From assembly GCF_900156155.1 (NCBI RefSeq), contig NZ_FTMD01000005.1, positions 124,001 through 188,000 of the forward strand: DNA of 64,000 nt, written 5' to 3'. The notes under the pieces were generated by a model. It was not told the origin of the DNA, ran no database searches, and saw only the letters and a list, made by a program, of their open reading frames with translations. The translations under genes and the position numbers were made by a program. The DNA comes from Aromatoleum tolulyticum (lineage in GTDB: Bacteria > Pseudomonadota > Gammaproteobacteria > Burkholderiales > Rhodocyclaceae). Of this stretch, positions 54,615 to 62,432 are shown piece after piece (the stretch's first letter is position 1; each line of letters starts with the position of its first letter).

Positions 54615-55073
54615 CAAAAATTCTCCTGCGCCCACTCCGCGTCCGCTGCCGATGAGGCACGGCTGCGCAAGGCGATCGAGCTGCTGTACTTCGGCTATCG
54701 CGCCTTCACCGCGCCGCCGGACCGCATCCTCGAAGAGCGCGGCCTCGGACGGGTGCATCACCGCATCCTGTATTTCGTCGGCCGCAATCCGCACGTTTCG
54801 GTGAATGCCTTGCTCGGCGTGCTGGGCGTGAGCAAACAGGCCTTGAATGCACCATTGCGGCAACTGGTCGAGATGGGGCTGGTCGCGACGGAAACCGCCG
54901 CGCACGACCGGCGCGTCCGTCAGTTGCGGCTCACGCCTGCGGGCGAGGCACTGGAAGCACGTCTCACCGGTGCACAGATGGTCCAGCTGGAGGCCGCGTT
55001 TGCGCAGGCGGGCGCCGGGGCCGAGGCGGGGTGGCACGCGGTCATGGAATGCCTCGTCGGCGGGGGAAGATAG
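54606..55073 (+). CDS. MarR-family transcriptional regulator
   Basis: A 155-residue winged-helix regulator. VSVNALLGVLGVSKQALNAPLRQLVEMGLV is the helix-turn-helix and recognition region, and ETAAHDRRVRQLRLTPAGEAL is the wing, with the conserved D-x-R. It acts as a dimer on short palindromes, and two identical ones occur in its own control region. The effector is unknown; regulation of the divergent aminotransferase is inferred. Confidence 0.92.
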   Translation: MVDQKFSCAHSASAADEARLRKAIELLYFGYRAFTAPPDRILEERGLGRVHHRILYFVGRNPHVSVNALLGVLGVSKQALNAPLRQLVEMGLVATETAAHDRRVRQLRLTPAGEALEARLTGAQMVQLEAAFAQAGAGAEAGWHAVMECLVGGGR

Positions 55074-55127
55074 CCGGCTTCCCGCGGCGGATGCGGCGGA
55101 CACGTGCGCGGGTGATAATTGTCCGCA

Positions 55128-56957
55128 ATGCGACGCAGACCGGGGGTGGCGTCGTCAAGCAAACCGTGCCGCAGGCGTACGGACAATCGAGGGGCAAAGG
55201 ATTTGCACAGGCTGCGGAGCCGGATTTTCCCGGCGCTGGCCGCTCACGGCGGCGGCGACTGGTTGCTGACGCTGACTGCGGCCGGCTTGCGCGCGGACCT
55301 GCTCGCCGGGCTGCTCGGTGCGCTGCTGGTTCTGCCGCAAGGGGTGGCCTTCGCACGCCTGGCGGGCCTGCCGCCCGAGTACGGAATCTACACGGCGATC
55401 GTTCCGTGCATCGTCGCGGCGCTGTTCGGTTCGAGCCGTCACGTGATGTCCGGCCCCACGAACGCCAACTCGCTCGCGCTCTTCGCGATGCTGTCGCCGC
55501 TGGCGATGCCGGGTTCGCCGGACTATCTGCGGCTCGTGCTCACGGCCACCTTCATGGTCGGCGTGATGCAGTTCCTGATCGCCCGTTTTCGCCTCGGTTC
55601 GCTCGCCAACTTCATTTCGCCGTCGGTGCTGCTCGGCTTCATGTCGGGCGCGGCCTGCCTGATCGGCTACCGCGCGGCGCTGGAGCTGTGGGAGCTGGCG
55701 CGATCGGGCGGCGTGCTTGCAGCGGGCGAACCGCTCGTCGCGCTCGTGACCGTCGCCACGACGCTGGTCGTCGTCCGCTACCGTCGGCGCTGGCCGGCGA
55801 TGTTGCTGGGCCTGGCGGCCGGCTATGCGCTCGCCGAGGGCTGGCAGATGCAGACCGGTGAGCGCATCGAGCGGCTCGGAGCGCTGACGTCGGCGGTTCC
55901 TCCCCTGAGCATGCCGGACCTTTCGCCGGCAACGCTCGCGCAGCTGTCGGGCATCGCGCTGTCGCTGACGATCGTTGCGCTGGGTCAGTCGATCTCGATT
56001 GCGAAGGCGCTCGCGGAACGCTCGGGACAGCATATCGACGTCAATCGCGAATTCTTCGGGCAGGGGCTGTCGAACATCGCCGGCAGCTTCTTCTCCTCCT
56101 ACCTATCCTGCGGCTCGCTGAACCGCTCGCTGCCGAATCTCGAGGTCGGTGCGCGGACGCCTCTCGCGGCGGTGTTTTCGAGCCTGCTCCTGCTGCTTCT
56201 GGTCCTCGCCGGGGCGGATCTGCTCGCCGGTATCCCGATGTCGGCGATTGCGGCACTGCTCCTGTATGTAGCGTGGTCGTTGATCAACGTGCCGAAGATT
56301 GTCGAGATTGCGCGTTTCAGCCGGCAGGAGGCGGTCTGCCTCGGTGCGACGTGGGGCGCGATGTTGCTCATCCCGATCGAGTTCGCGATCCTCATCGGAG
56401 TGGGGCTGTCGCTGATCTTCTACCTTCATCACACGTCCCGGCCGGTGATGCGGGTATTGGTGCCGCATGGTCCGGAGCGGCGCTTCACGCCCGTCGAGGA
56501 CATCCCGGGCGAGGCGGCGGAGTGCCCGCAACTGAAGCTGGTGCGCATGGAGGGTGACGTGTACTTCGGGGCGGCGCAGTACGTAGGGGATGTGCTGAAG
56601 GCGTTCCGCGAGCGCCATCCGGGGCAGAAGCACCTGCTCGTGATGGCCAAGAGCATGAATTTCGTGGATCTCGCCGGCGAACAGCTGTGGGCGCGCGAAT
56701 TCCGCACGCGGGCGGAGGTGGGCGGCGGACTGTATTTCCACCGGCCGCGACCGCGGGTGCTCGACGCGTGGCGACGCAGCGGGCTGCACGACAGCCTGCG
56801 CGGCGGGGGGCACATCTTCGCGAGCAAGGCCGAAGCCCTGGCGCGCATCGTCCCCGCGCTCGACCCGCAGGTATGCGCGCATTGCAGGGTGCGGATCTTC
56901 CGCGAGTGCCGGGCAATGCCCGGGCCGTCGGGGGAGGAAGGGAACCGGGGCGGATGA
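55128..56957 (+). CDS. SulP-family anion transporter with STAS domain
   Basis: A 609-residue inner-membrane transporter of the SLC26/SulP family. It begins near LLTLTAAGLRADLLAGLLGALLVLPQG, shows the family PEYGIYTAIVPCIVAALFGSS, has about 12-14 helices, and carries a C-terminal STAS domain (about 460-570). Substrate candidates are sulfate, bicarbonate or dicarboxylates; motif reading cannot decide. A Cys-rich tail (VCAHCRVRIFRECRAM) is unusual. The start is unclear: ATG at 55128, TTG nine bases earlier, or a later TTG near 55203 after AAAGGA, which would trim a basic, non-conserved leader. Confidence 0.88.
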   Translation: MRRRPGVASSSKPCRRRTDNRGAKDLHRLRSRIFPALAAHGGGDWLLTLTAAGLRADLLAGLLGALLVLPQGVAFARLAGLPPEYGIYTAIVPCIVAALFGSSRHVMSGPTNANSLALFAMLSPLAMPGSPDYLRLVLTATFMVGVMQFLIARFRLGSLANFISPSVLLGFMSGAACLIGYRAALELWELARSGGVLAAGEPLVALVTVATTLVVVRYRRRWPAMLLGLAAGYALAEGWQMQTGERIERLGALTSAVPPLSMPDLSPATLAQLSGIALSLTIVALGQSISIAKALAERSGQHIDVNREFFGQGLSNIAGSFFSSYLSCGSLNRSLPNLEVGARTPLAAVFSSLLLLLLVLAGADLLAGIPMSAIAALLLYVAWSLINVPKIVEIARFSRQEAVCLGATWGAMLLIPIEFAILIGVGLSLIFYLHHTSRPVMRVLVPHGPERRFTPVEDIPGEAAECPQLKLVRMEGDVYFGAAQYVGDVLKAFRERHPGQKHLLVMAKSMNFVDLAGEQLWAREFRTRAEVGGGLYFHRPRPRVLDAWRRSGLHDSLRGGGHIFASKAEALARIVPALDPQVCAHCRVRIFRECRAMPGPSGEEGNRGG

Positions 56958-56994
56958 GCGCCCCGCCGTGACGGTCTTCCGACCGGAGCGCGGA

Positions 56995-57717
56995 TCAGGC
57001 CGTCTGGGCCTTCGGCAACCCCCGGACTTCGGGCCAGGTGCCGCCGAGCAGTTGCGTGAGTTCGGCAGCGAACTTGTGCAGCGTGGGCACCATGGCTTCG
57101 AGCGTCTTTTCGTCGAGCCGGTACTTGGGGCCGGAGACCGACAGTGCGCCGACTAGGCGTTGCTGGACGGCGAAGACGGGGCAGGCCACCGCCGCGGTTT
57201 CGGGGTCGCGCTCGCCCAGGGACATCGCATAGCAGCGGTCGCGGATCTGGTCGTACCTGGCACCCGACAGACCGCTGAAGGCGAGCAGGACGTGGCCGGA
57301 CGCGCCGTTGTTGAGCGGGAAGGCGTCGCCTTCATGGATCGCGTCGCGAATCGCGCGCGGGGAGTCGACGCGGTGCAGGCACACGCGGCGGTCGTCGTCG
57401 CGCACGAAGAAGGAGATGCCTTCGCGGATTTCCTCGGACATGCGGCGCATGATCTGCGGCACGAAGTCCGAGGTGCTGAAGTGCTTCTGGTACAGGGAGC
57501 CGAGGTACAGCGGCTTGGGGCCCAGGCGGTAGGCGCCGTCGTCGAGGCGGCGCAGGTAGCCGAACTTTTCCAGCGACTCCGCCAGCCGCAGCGTGGTGCT
57601 CTTGTAGAAGCCTGCACGCTTGGAGATCTCGGTCAGGGTCAGGCTCTTGTCCCGGTCGGTGAAGACATCGAGGATGGTCAGGGCGCGTTCTACGGATGCG
57701 ACGCCTTCGCTGCTCAT
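56995..57717 (-). CDS. IclR-family transcriptional regulator
   Basis: A 240-residue regulator with an N-terminal winged helix (VASVERALTILDVFTDRDK, LTLTEISKRAGFYKSTTLRL) and a C-terminal GAF-like effector domain (about 80-235: GASGHVLLAFSG, ACPVFAVQQRLVGALSVSGP). IclR members bind a small acid and govern aromatic or dicarboxylate catabolism. It diverges from the VOC/TIM/CoA-transferase cluster and most likely controls it. The start is 28 bp from an 17-bp GTTC-N9-GAAC site. Confidence 0.94.
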   Translation of the reverse strand: MSSEGVASVERALTILDVFTDRDKSLTLTEISKRAGFYKSTTLRLAESLEKFGYLRRLDDGAYRLGPKPLYLGSLYQKHFSTSDFVPQIMRRMSEEIREGISFFVRDDDRRVCLHRVDSPRAIRDAIHEGDAFPLNNGASGHVLLAFSGLSGARYDQIRDRCYAMSLGERDPETAAVACPVFAVQQRLVGALSVSGPKYRLDEKTLEAMVPTLHKFAAELTQLLGGTWPEVRGLPKAQTA

Positions 57718-57744
57718 GGGAATGCTCCAGTAAAATGAAACCAG

Positions 57745-57761
57745 GTTCTCATTATTGGAAC
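57745..57761. promoter_or_regulatory. IclR operator candidate A
   Basis: GTTCTCATTATTGGAAC has GTTC/GAAC ends and a partly symmetric core. It lies 28 bp from the iclR ATG, where a repressor would cover the iclR promoter. Confidence 0.45.
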
Positions 57762-57888
57762 ATGATAACCGGGTTTACGGTCAATCTCGCCCGGGTGCGC
57801 GCGGCGCCGCAGGCAGCGGGGGCCAGCACGGAATCGTGGCGGCGAGGCGGCACGACTGCCGGGGTCGATCTACGATACCATTAAATAA

Positions 57889-57903
57889 TGGAACATCGTT
57901 CTA
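57889..57903. promoter_or_regulatory. IclR operator candidate B
   Basis: TGGAACATCGTTCTA has the 15-bp TGGAA-N5-TTCnA geometry of the E. coli IclR consensus. It lies beside a CCATT-AATGG inverted repeat (57878-57891) in the shared region. Confidence 0.5.
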
Positions 57904-58044
57904 TCCGTTGCAATGGTGTTTGCAGGCGACGACCGGCCCCGTGCGGCGAGGCGGCAACACCGGCAGGAAGGCCGCGCGCGGCGGCGCAGAAAGCCGTTGG
58001 GTTCATGCGGGGCGTATGATATTAAAGCGGTCATCGACGACTTC

Positions 58045-58127
58045 CGTTCGCGCTGAGCCTTTCGACTTCGCTCAGGCCCGGCTTGTCGAAGCGCAGTGGC
58101 GGGGCTTCGACGGGTTCAGCCCGAACG
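58045..58127. repeat. REP-like inverted-repeat element
   Basis: The left end CGTTCGCGCTGAGCC... and the right end ...GGTTCAGCCCGAACG are near-complementary arms, with further copies of GTCGAAG and GCTGAG/GCTCAG inside. The wording CGTTCGGGCTGAGCCTGTCGAAG is a common intergenic REP motif in proteobacteria. It may act as a transcript-stabilising structure before the VOC gene. Confidence 0.6.
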
Positions 58128-58227
58128 TCAGTTCGTTGCCGGGACAACAATAATCGTGCCGAGGTCAGGCGCGGTCCCGGCCGGATACTTTACGACCCGC
58201 TCGCAAGTGGCAACCAGGAGTCAAAGG

Positions 58228-59115
58228 ATGCAAGACCCGTTTTTTCCGACCTCTGACGCTTCAGGCAACGTCCTGGGGATGGACGGTCTCGAATTCGTCG
58301 AATTCGCTTCGCCCGACCCGGATGCGCTCGGCGCCCATTTCGAACGCATGGGTTTTTCCGCCGTGGCGAAGCACAGGTCGAAGAACGTGGTCCTGTACCG
58401 CCAGGGCGACATCAATTTCCTCATCAACTCCGACGAGGAGAGCTTTGCGCAGACGTTCAACCGGACCTACGGGCCGGGGATCTGCGCGATCGCGCTGCGC
58501 GTGAAGAATGTGGCGTCCGCCTACAAGCGTGCGCAGGCGACCGGTGCGTGGGACGTGCCGCCGCATGCGGGCGCGATGGAACTGAACATCCCCGCGATCA
58601 TCGGTATTGGCGGAACGCACGTTTACTTCATCGACCGCTACGGCGATCACACGATCTACGATGTCGACTTCATTCCGATGCCGCAGACGAAGCCCCCCGC
58701 GACGCCGATGGGGCTGACGAGCGTGGAGCACGTGGCGCTCACCGTGTGTGCGGGTCGTGAGCAGGAGTGGATCGAGTTTCACGAGCAGGTGTTCGGATTC
58801 CGCGTGCTGCAAACGAGCGCGAGCGGGTCCATCTGGATGGAAAGCCCCTGCGGCAAGTTGCGCATCGTCCTGCGTCCGGCGTCCGACCAGGTACGCGAGG
58901 GGGAGCCGGCAGCCGACCCGCTGAATGTCGAGGGGATCGCCTGTATCGGCATAGAGACCCATTCGCTTGCCGAGGTGGCGGCAGGATTCGGCGAGACGGG
59001 GGTTCCGGTCGCCCGCGGGCCGGAGAGCGATCCGGAGCGGTCGGGCGTGAAGCATCTGGTCACCGCGCCGGTCGTGGAGCCGTTCTATTTCGAGATCGTG
59101 CAGCGCACGGAGTGA
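58228..59115 (+). CDS. VOC-superfamily protein, HPPD-like but with an altered metal site
   Basis: A 295-residue two-repeat VOC protein related to 4-hydroxyphenylpyruvate dioxygenase and to the C-terminal domain of QuiC. Early blocks match HPPD (GMDGLEFVEFASPDPDALG, FAQTFNRTYGPGICAIALRV). The three expected iron ligands line up as H168 (VEHVAL), then C239 (EGIACIGIE) where HPPD has His, and E289 (YFEIVQR). The second ligand is therefore changed to cysteine, and the protein is about 55 residues shorter than HPPD, so true HPPD activity is unlikely. The start MQDPFF follows AGGAG. The next gene starts 57 bp on. Confidence 0.75.
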   Translation: MQDPFFPTSDASGNVLGMDGLEFVEFASPDPDALGAHFERMGFSAVAKHRSKNVVLYRQGDINFLINSDEESFAQTFNRTYGPGICAIALRVKNVASAYKRAQATGAWDVPPHAGAMELNIPAIIGIGGTHVYFIDRYGDHTIYDVDFIPMPQTKPPATPMGLTSVEHVALTVCAGREQEWIEFHEQVFGFRVLQTSASGSIWMESPCGKLRIVLRPASDQVREGEPAADPLNVEGIACIGIETHSLAEVAAGFGETGVPVARGPESDPERSGVKHLVTAPVVEPFYFEIVQRTE

Positions 59116-59171
59116 TCCGGCGCGGCCAGGTTCGACAGCAATCACATTTCACCGCCCGGGCGGCACGAACG

Positions 59172-60014
59172 ATGAAGACTCACAGGATCGGGATCAACAG
59201 CGCGACGCTCCCCGGAACTCTGCACGAGAAGATGGACGCCGTGCGGGAAGCAGGATTCGGTGCCCTGGTATTGAGCGCCAAGGATTTGCTGGCGCATCCC
59301 GATGGAGCCGCTGCCGCTGCACGCAAGGTGCGCACGAGCGGCGTGCGGGTAAGCGCCTTCCAGTTCCTGCGGGAAATGACCGGGGACTCGGACCGCGAGG
59401 TCGGTTATCGCATCGATGCGGCGAAATCGATGATCGAACTGGCGGCTTCGGTCGGTTGCCGGCTGCTGATCGTGTCCTCGTCGACAGCCCCCACGGCCAT
59501 CGCCGACCCGGCGGCGCTGGCGCGCAACCTCGCAGTGCTCGGCACGCTCGCAACCCCTTACGGCATCCGCATCGGCTACGAGGCACTGGCGTGGGGGCGC
59601 TGGGTGAGCGAGTACCCCGATGCGTGGCGGGTCGTGCAGATGGCGAATCGCCACAACGTCGGTCTCGTCATCGATTCATTCCAGATCCTGATGCGGCAGA
59701 CCTCGCTCGATCTGCTGGCGGACATTCCGGCCGACCGCATCTTCCTCGCCCAGTTGTCGGACTGCTCCTTCGACTTCGTGACCGAGATCGACGAGTTCGT
59801 CGAGATTTCGCGCCACGAGCGCCGCTTTCCCGGCGAGGGCGTGCACGGCCGGCTGATTTCCGACCTCGTCGCGCGCCTGCGCGGCAAGGGCTATGCGGGC
59901 GATTACACGCTCGAAGTCTTCAATGACGAGAATCTACGCGCCGATCTGCCGGCCGTGATCGCCCGCGCGCAGGCGTCGGTGCAGTGGCTCGCCGACAAGG
60001 TCGCCGCGGCCTGA
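59172..60014 (+). CDS. Xylose-isomerase-like TIM-barrel protein, 3-dehydroshikimate-dehydratase-like
   Basis: A 280-residue sugar-phosphate-isomerase/epimerase fold protein. By comparison with QuiC1, as I recall it (metal ligands E134, D165, Q191, E239), the same four are present shifted by three or more: E137 (YEALAW), D168 (IDSF), Q194 (LAQLSD) and E248 (TLEVF). The histidine of the DSFH motif is Gln171 here (DSFQIL), so the chemistry may differ. It follows a VOC protein that looks like the other half of the fused QuiC enzyme, in reverse order. The substrate is unknown. Confidence 0.72.
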   Translation: MKTHRIGINSATLPGTLHEKMDAVREAGFGALVLSAKDLLAHPDGAAAAARKVRTSGVRVSAFQFLREMTGDSDREVGYRIDAAKSMIELAASVGCRLLIVSSSTAPTAIADPAALARNLAVLGTLATPYGIRIGYEALAWGRWVSEYPDAWRVVQMANRHNVGLVIDSFQILMRQTSLDLLADIPADRIFLAQLSDCSFDFVTEIDEFVEISRHERRFPGEGVHGRLISDLVARLRGKGYAGDYTLEVFNDENLRADLPAVIARAQASVQWLADKVAAA

Positions 60015-60182
60015 TTCGTTCCCGCTGAGTTGCGTGTCGCGCCCGTCCGGCGTGCGGCACGTGCCTCCTTTCCCCGCGTCGCGACGCCGCGGTACCTCCA
60101 TCTGTTTCCTGCCGTGGCGCGGCGACGCCATCCCTTTTTCCATGGCTCGGGCCCGCGGGTCAGACGGATGTTTTGCGACCTT

Positions 60183-60249
60183 GTTCTGAAAAACAAAACA
60201 AGGTTCTAAAAACGGTTGCACTGTGAAGAATTGCGTTCTATTATTCGAT
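60183..60249 (+). promoter_or_regulatory. Repeated GTTCT sites upstream of the CoA-transferase operon
   Basis: GTTCT occurs at 60183, 60203 and 60235, spaced 20 and 32 bp (about two and three helix turns). The first two are followed by AAAAAC (GTTCTGAAAAAC, GTTCTAAAAACG); the third reads GTTCTATTATTCGAT, close to site A (GTTCTCATTATTGGA). The region is AT-rich and lies 50-115 bp before the CoA-transferase ATG. Probably it is the promoter with IclR sites. Confidence 0.45.
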
Positions 60250-60297
60250 CAACGTGACAGGATCGATGTTGATCCACAGTGAACTTAGGGGTAGCAC

Positions 60298-61500
60298 ATG
60301 ACTGCAGCGCTTTCCGGAATTCGCGTCCTGGACCTGACCAACGTGCTGGCGGGGCCGTTCTGCGCGTATCAGCTGGCGCTGCTCGGTGCCGAGGTGATCA
60401 AGGTCGAGGTGCCCGAGTCGGGCGATCTGGCGCGCCAGCTCGGCGCCGATCCGGCGCTGAACAAGGCGAAGATGGGCGCGTCCTTCCTCGCGCAGAACGG
60501 CGGCAAGAAGTCGCTGACGCTGAACCTCAAGTCGGAGGCGGGCAAGGAAGTGCTGTTCCGCCTCGTGAAGAGCGCCGATGTGCTGGTCGAGAATTTCCGC
60601 CCGGGCGTGATGGATCGCCTGGGTCTGGGCTACGACGTGCTGAAGGAAGTGAATCCCAAGCTCGTCTATTGCGCGATTTCGGGCTTCGGTCAGCAGGGTC
60701 CGATGCGGCACGCGCCGGCCTACGACCAGATCGTGCAGGGCATGTCGGGGGTGATGAGCATCACCGGCGACGATGAGTCCGCTCCCTTGCGCGTGGGCTA
60801 CCCCGTCGCCGACACCATCGGCGGCATCACCGCGGCCTTCGCGGTGTCGAGCGCGCTGGTGCGTCAGGCGAAGACCGGCGAAGGCGAATTCATCGACGTT
60901 TCGATGCTCGACTCGACGATCGTGACGATGGGCTGGGTGGTGTCGAACTACCTGATCGCCGGCAAGGAGCCGGTGCCGATGGGCAACGAGAACTTCACCG
61001 CGGCGCCGTCGGGCACCTTCCGCACGGGCGAGGGGCCGCTGAACATCGCGGCGAACAAGCAGGAGCAGTTCGAGGCGCTGGCCGACGCGATCGGCCGGCC
61101 GGATCTGAAGACCGACGAGCGCTTCGCCGAGCGCGAGGCCAGGAAGCGCAACCGCAAGGCGCTGAAGGTCGAGGTCGAGGCAGGGCTGGCGTCGAAGTCG
61201 GCGGCCGAGTGGGAAACCATCCTCGCGAAGCTGGGCGTGCCGGCGGGCCGCGTGTTGACCGTGCCGCAGGTGCTCGAGCATCCGCAGATCCGCGAACGCG
61301 ACTTGCTCGCCAAGTTCGAAGATGTGCCGGGCGTGGGCCGCGACCTCAGCCTCGTGCGCGCCGGCTTCAAGATGCGCGGTGGCAATCCCGACGTGGCGAC
61401 GCCGCCGCCGGTGCTGGGCGCGCACACCGATTCGCTGCTGGCCGAGTTGGGCTATTCCGCGCCCGAGATTTTGCAACTCCACGAACAACAGGCGGTTTGA
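60298..61500 (+). CDS. Class III (CaiB/BaiF) CoA-transferase
   Basis: Moves CoA between carboxylic acids. The 400-residue product has the family start LSGIRVLDLTNVLAGPFCAYQLALLGAEVIKVE in outline, the active-site Asp D172 (YPVADTIGGI), and NFRPGVMDRLGLGYD. A CoA donor/acceptor pair cannot be deduced. It is the first gene of a coupled trio: the next start is 2 bp after its stop. Its partner, a citryl-CoA-lyase-like enzyme, suggests it activates a branched or hydroxylated di- or tricarboxylic acid for cleavage. Confidence 0.92.
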   Translation: MTAALSGIRVLDLTNVLAGPFCAYQLALLGAEVIKVEVPESGDLARQLGADPALNKAKMGASFLAQNGGKKSLTLNLKSEAGKEVLFRLVKSADVLVENFRPGVMDRLGLGYDVLKEVNPKLVYCAISGFGQQGPMRHAPAYDQIVQGMSGVMSITGDDESAPLRVGYPVADTIGGITAAFAVSSALVRQAKTGEGEFIDVSMLDSTIVTMGWVVSNYLIAGKEPVPMGNENFTAAPSGTFRTGEGPLNIAANKQEQFEALADAIGRPDLKTDERFAEREARKRNRKALKVEVEAGLASKSAAEWETILAKLGVPAGRVLTVPQVLEHPQIRERDLLAKFEDVPGVGRDLSLVRAGFKMRGGNPDVATPPPVLGAHTDSLLAELGYSAPEILQLHEQQAV

Positions 61501-61502
61501 AC

Positions 61503-62342
61503 ATGAAGAGTGCCGAGGACATCGTCCGCGACGCGCAGGCGTGGTGGACCACCGAAATCATCGACATCGAGCCGGGGAAGATCGCGATGCGCGGCTACCC
61601 GATCGAGGAGCTGATCGGCAACGTCAGCTTCCCGCAGATGATCTGGCTGATGGTGCGCGGCGACCTGCCGACGGCGGAGCAGTCGCGCCTGCTGGAGGCG
61701 GCACTCGTTGCCGCGGTGGATCACGGTCCGCATGCGCCGTCGATCGCGATCTCGCGCATGGCCGTGACCTGCGGCGTCGAGCTCAACAACGCGATGGCGT
61801 CGGCGGTGAACGTGCTCGCCGGCATCCACGGCGGCGCGGGCCAGCAGTGCATGGAGCTCTACGCGGATGCGGCGAAGCGCATCGGTGAGGGGGCCCCGCT
61901 CGACGAGGCCGTTGAAGCCGCGCTCGACGCCTATATCGCGGAAAACGGCAAGGTGATCCCCGGCTTCGGCCACCGCTTCCATCCGATCGATCCGCGCTCG
62001 GGCAAGCTGCTGGCGATGGTCGAGGAGGCGCGCGCGAAGGGTGTCGTCGAGGGGCTGTATTCGCAGATCGGCCAGCAGGTCGAGGCGATCCTCGAGCGCC
62101 GCAAGGGCAAGCGCATCCCGATGAACATCGACGGCGCGACGGCGGTGATCTACGCGGAACTGGGATTCGCGCCGGAACTGGGGCGCGGGCTGTTCATCCT
62201 GTCGCGCTCGGTCGGCATCCTCGCTCACGCGTGGGAGCAGTCGCAGCAGGGCGGCCGCATCAAGGGTCCGATGCCCAAGAACATTCCTTACACCTATGCG
62301 GGACCGGCGCGCCGTGCCGTACCCGGGAAGAATCAGGCGTAG
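61503..62342 (+). CDS. Citrate-synthase-type lyase (citryl-CoA lyase-like)
   Basis: A 279-residue protein of the citrate-synthase superfamily, far shorter than citrate synthase (about 430) and like the stand-alone citryl-CoA lyase group. The three catalytic residues are retained: H109 (GIHGGAGQQ), H157 (GFGHRFHP) and D210 (MNIDGATAVI). Such enzymes cleave a 3-hydroxy-3-carboxyacyl-CoA to acetyl-CoA and a 2-oxo acid, or the reverse. Pairing with the CoA-transferase gives an activate-then-cleave module. The start is coupled to the previous gene. Confidence 0.88.
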   Translation: MKSAEDIVRDAQAWWTTEIIDIEPGKIAMRGYPIEELIGNVSFPQMIWLMVRGDLPTAEQSRLLEAALVAAVDHGPHAPSIAISRMAVTCGVELNNAMASAVNVLAGIHGGAGQQCMELYADAAKRIGEGAPLDEAVEAALDAYIAENGKVIPGFGHRFHPIDPRSGKLLAMVEEARAKGVVEGLYSQIGQQVEAILERRKGKRIPMNIDGATAVIYAELGFAPELGRGLFILSRSVGILAHAWEQSQQGGRIKGPMPKNIPYTYAGPARRAVPGKNQA

Positions 62343-62432
62343 CCCCGGCTTCGCAGTGACGGCACAGGGCGCGCGATTCGCCGCGCCGTAATCGACTAGG
62401 CAATCGACATTCAAATCTGGAGGCGACGCCAA

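Larger units (their letters stand above)
57718..58227. other. Long intergenic region upstream of the catabolic cluster
   Basis: This 510-bp gap has no gene that I can support. It holds GTTC-N9-GAAC at 57745-57761, CCATT-AAAT-AATGG at 57878-57891 overlapping a TGGAAC-ATC-GTTCTA site at 57889-57903, and an 83-bp inverted-repeat element at 58045-58127. The first ~180 bp are the likely control region. The remainder may be a long leader of the VOC gene. Confidence 0.6.
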
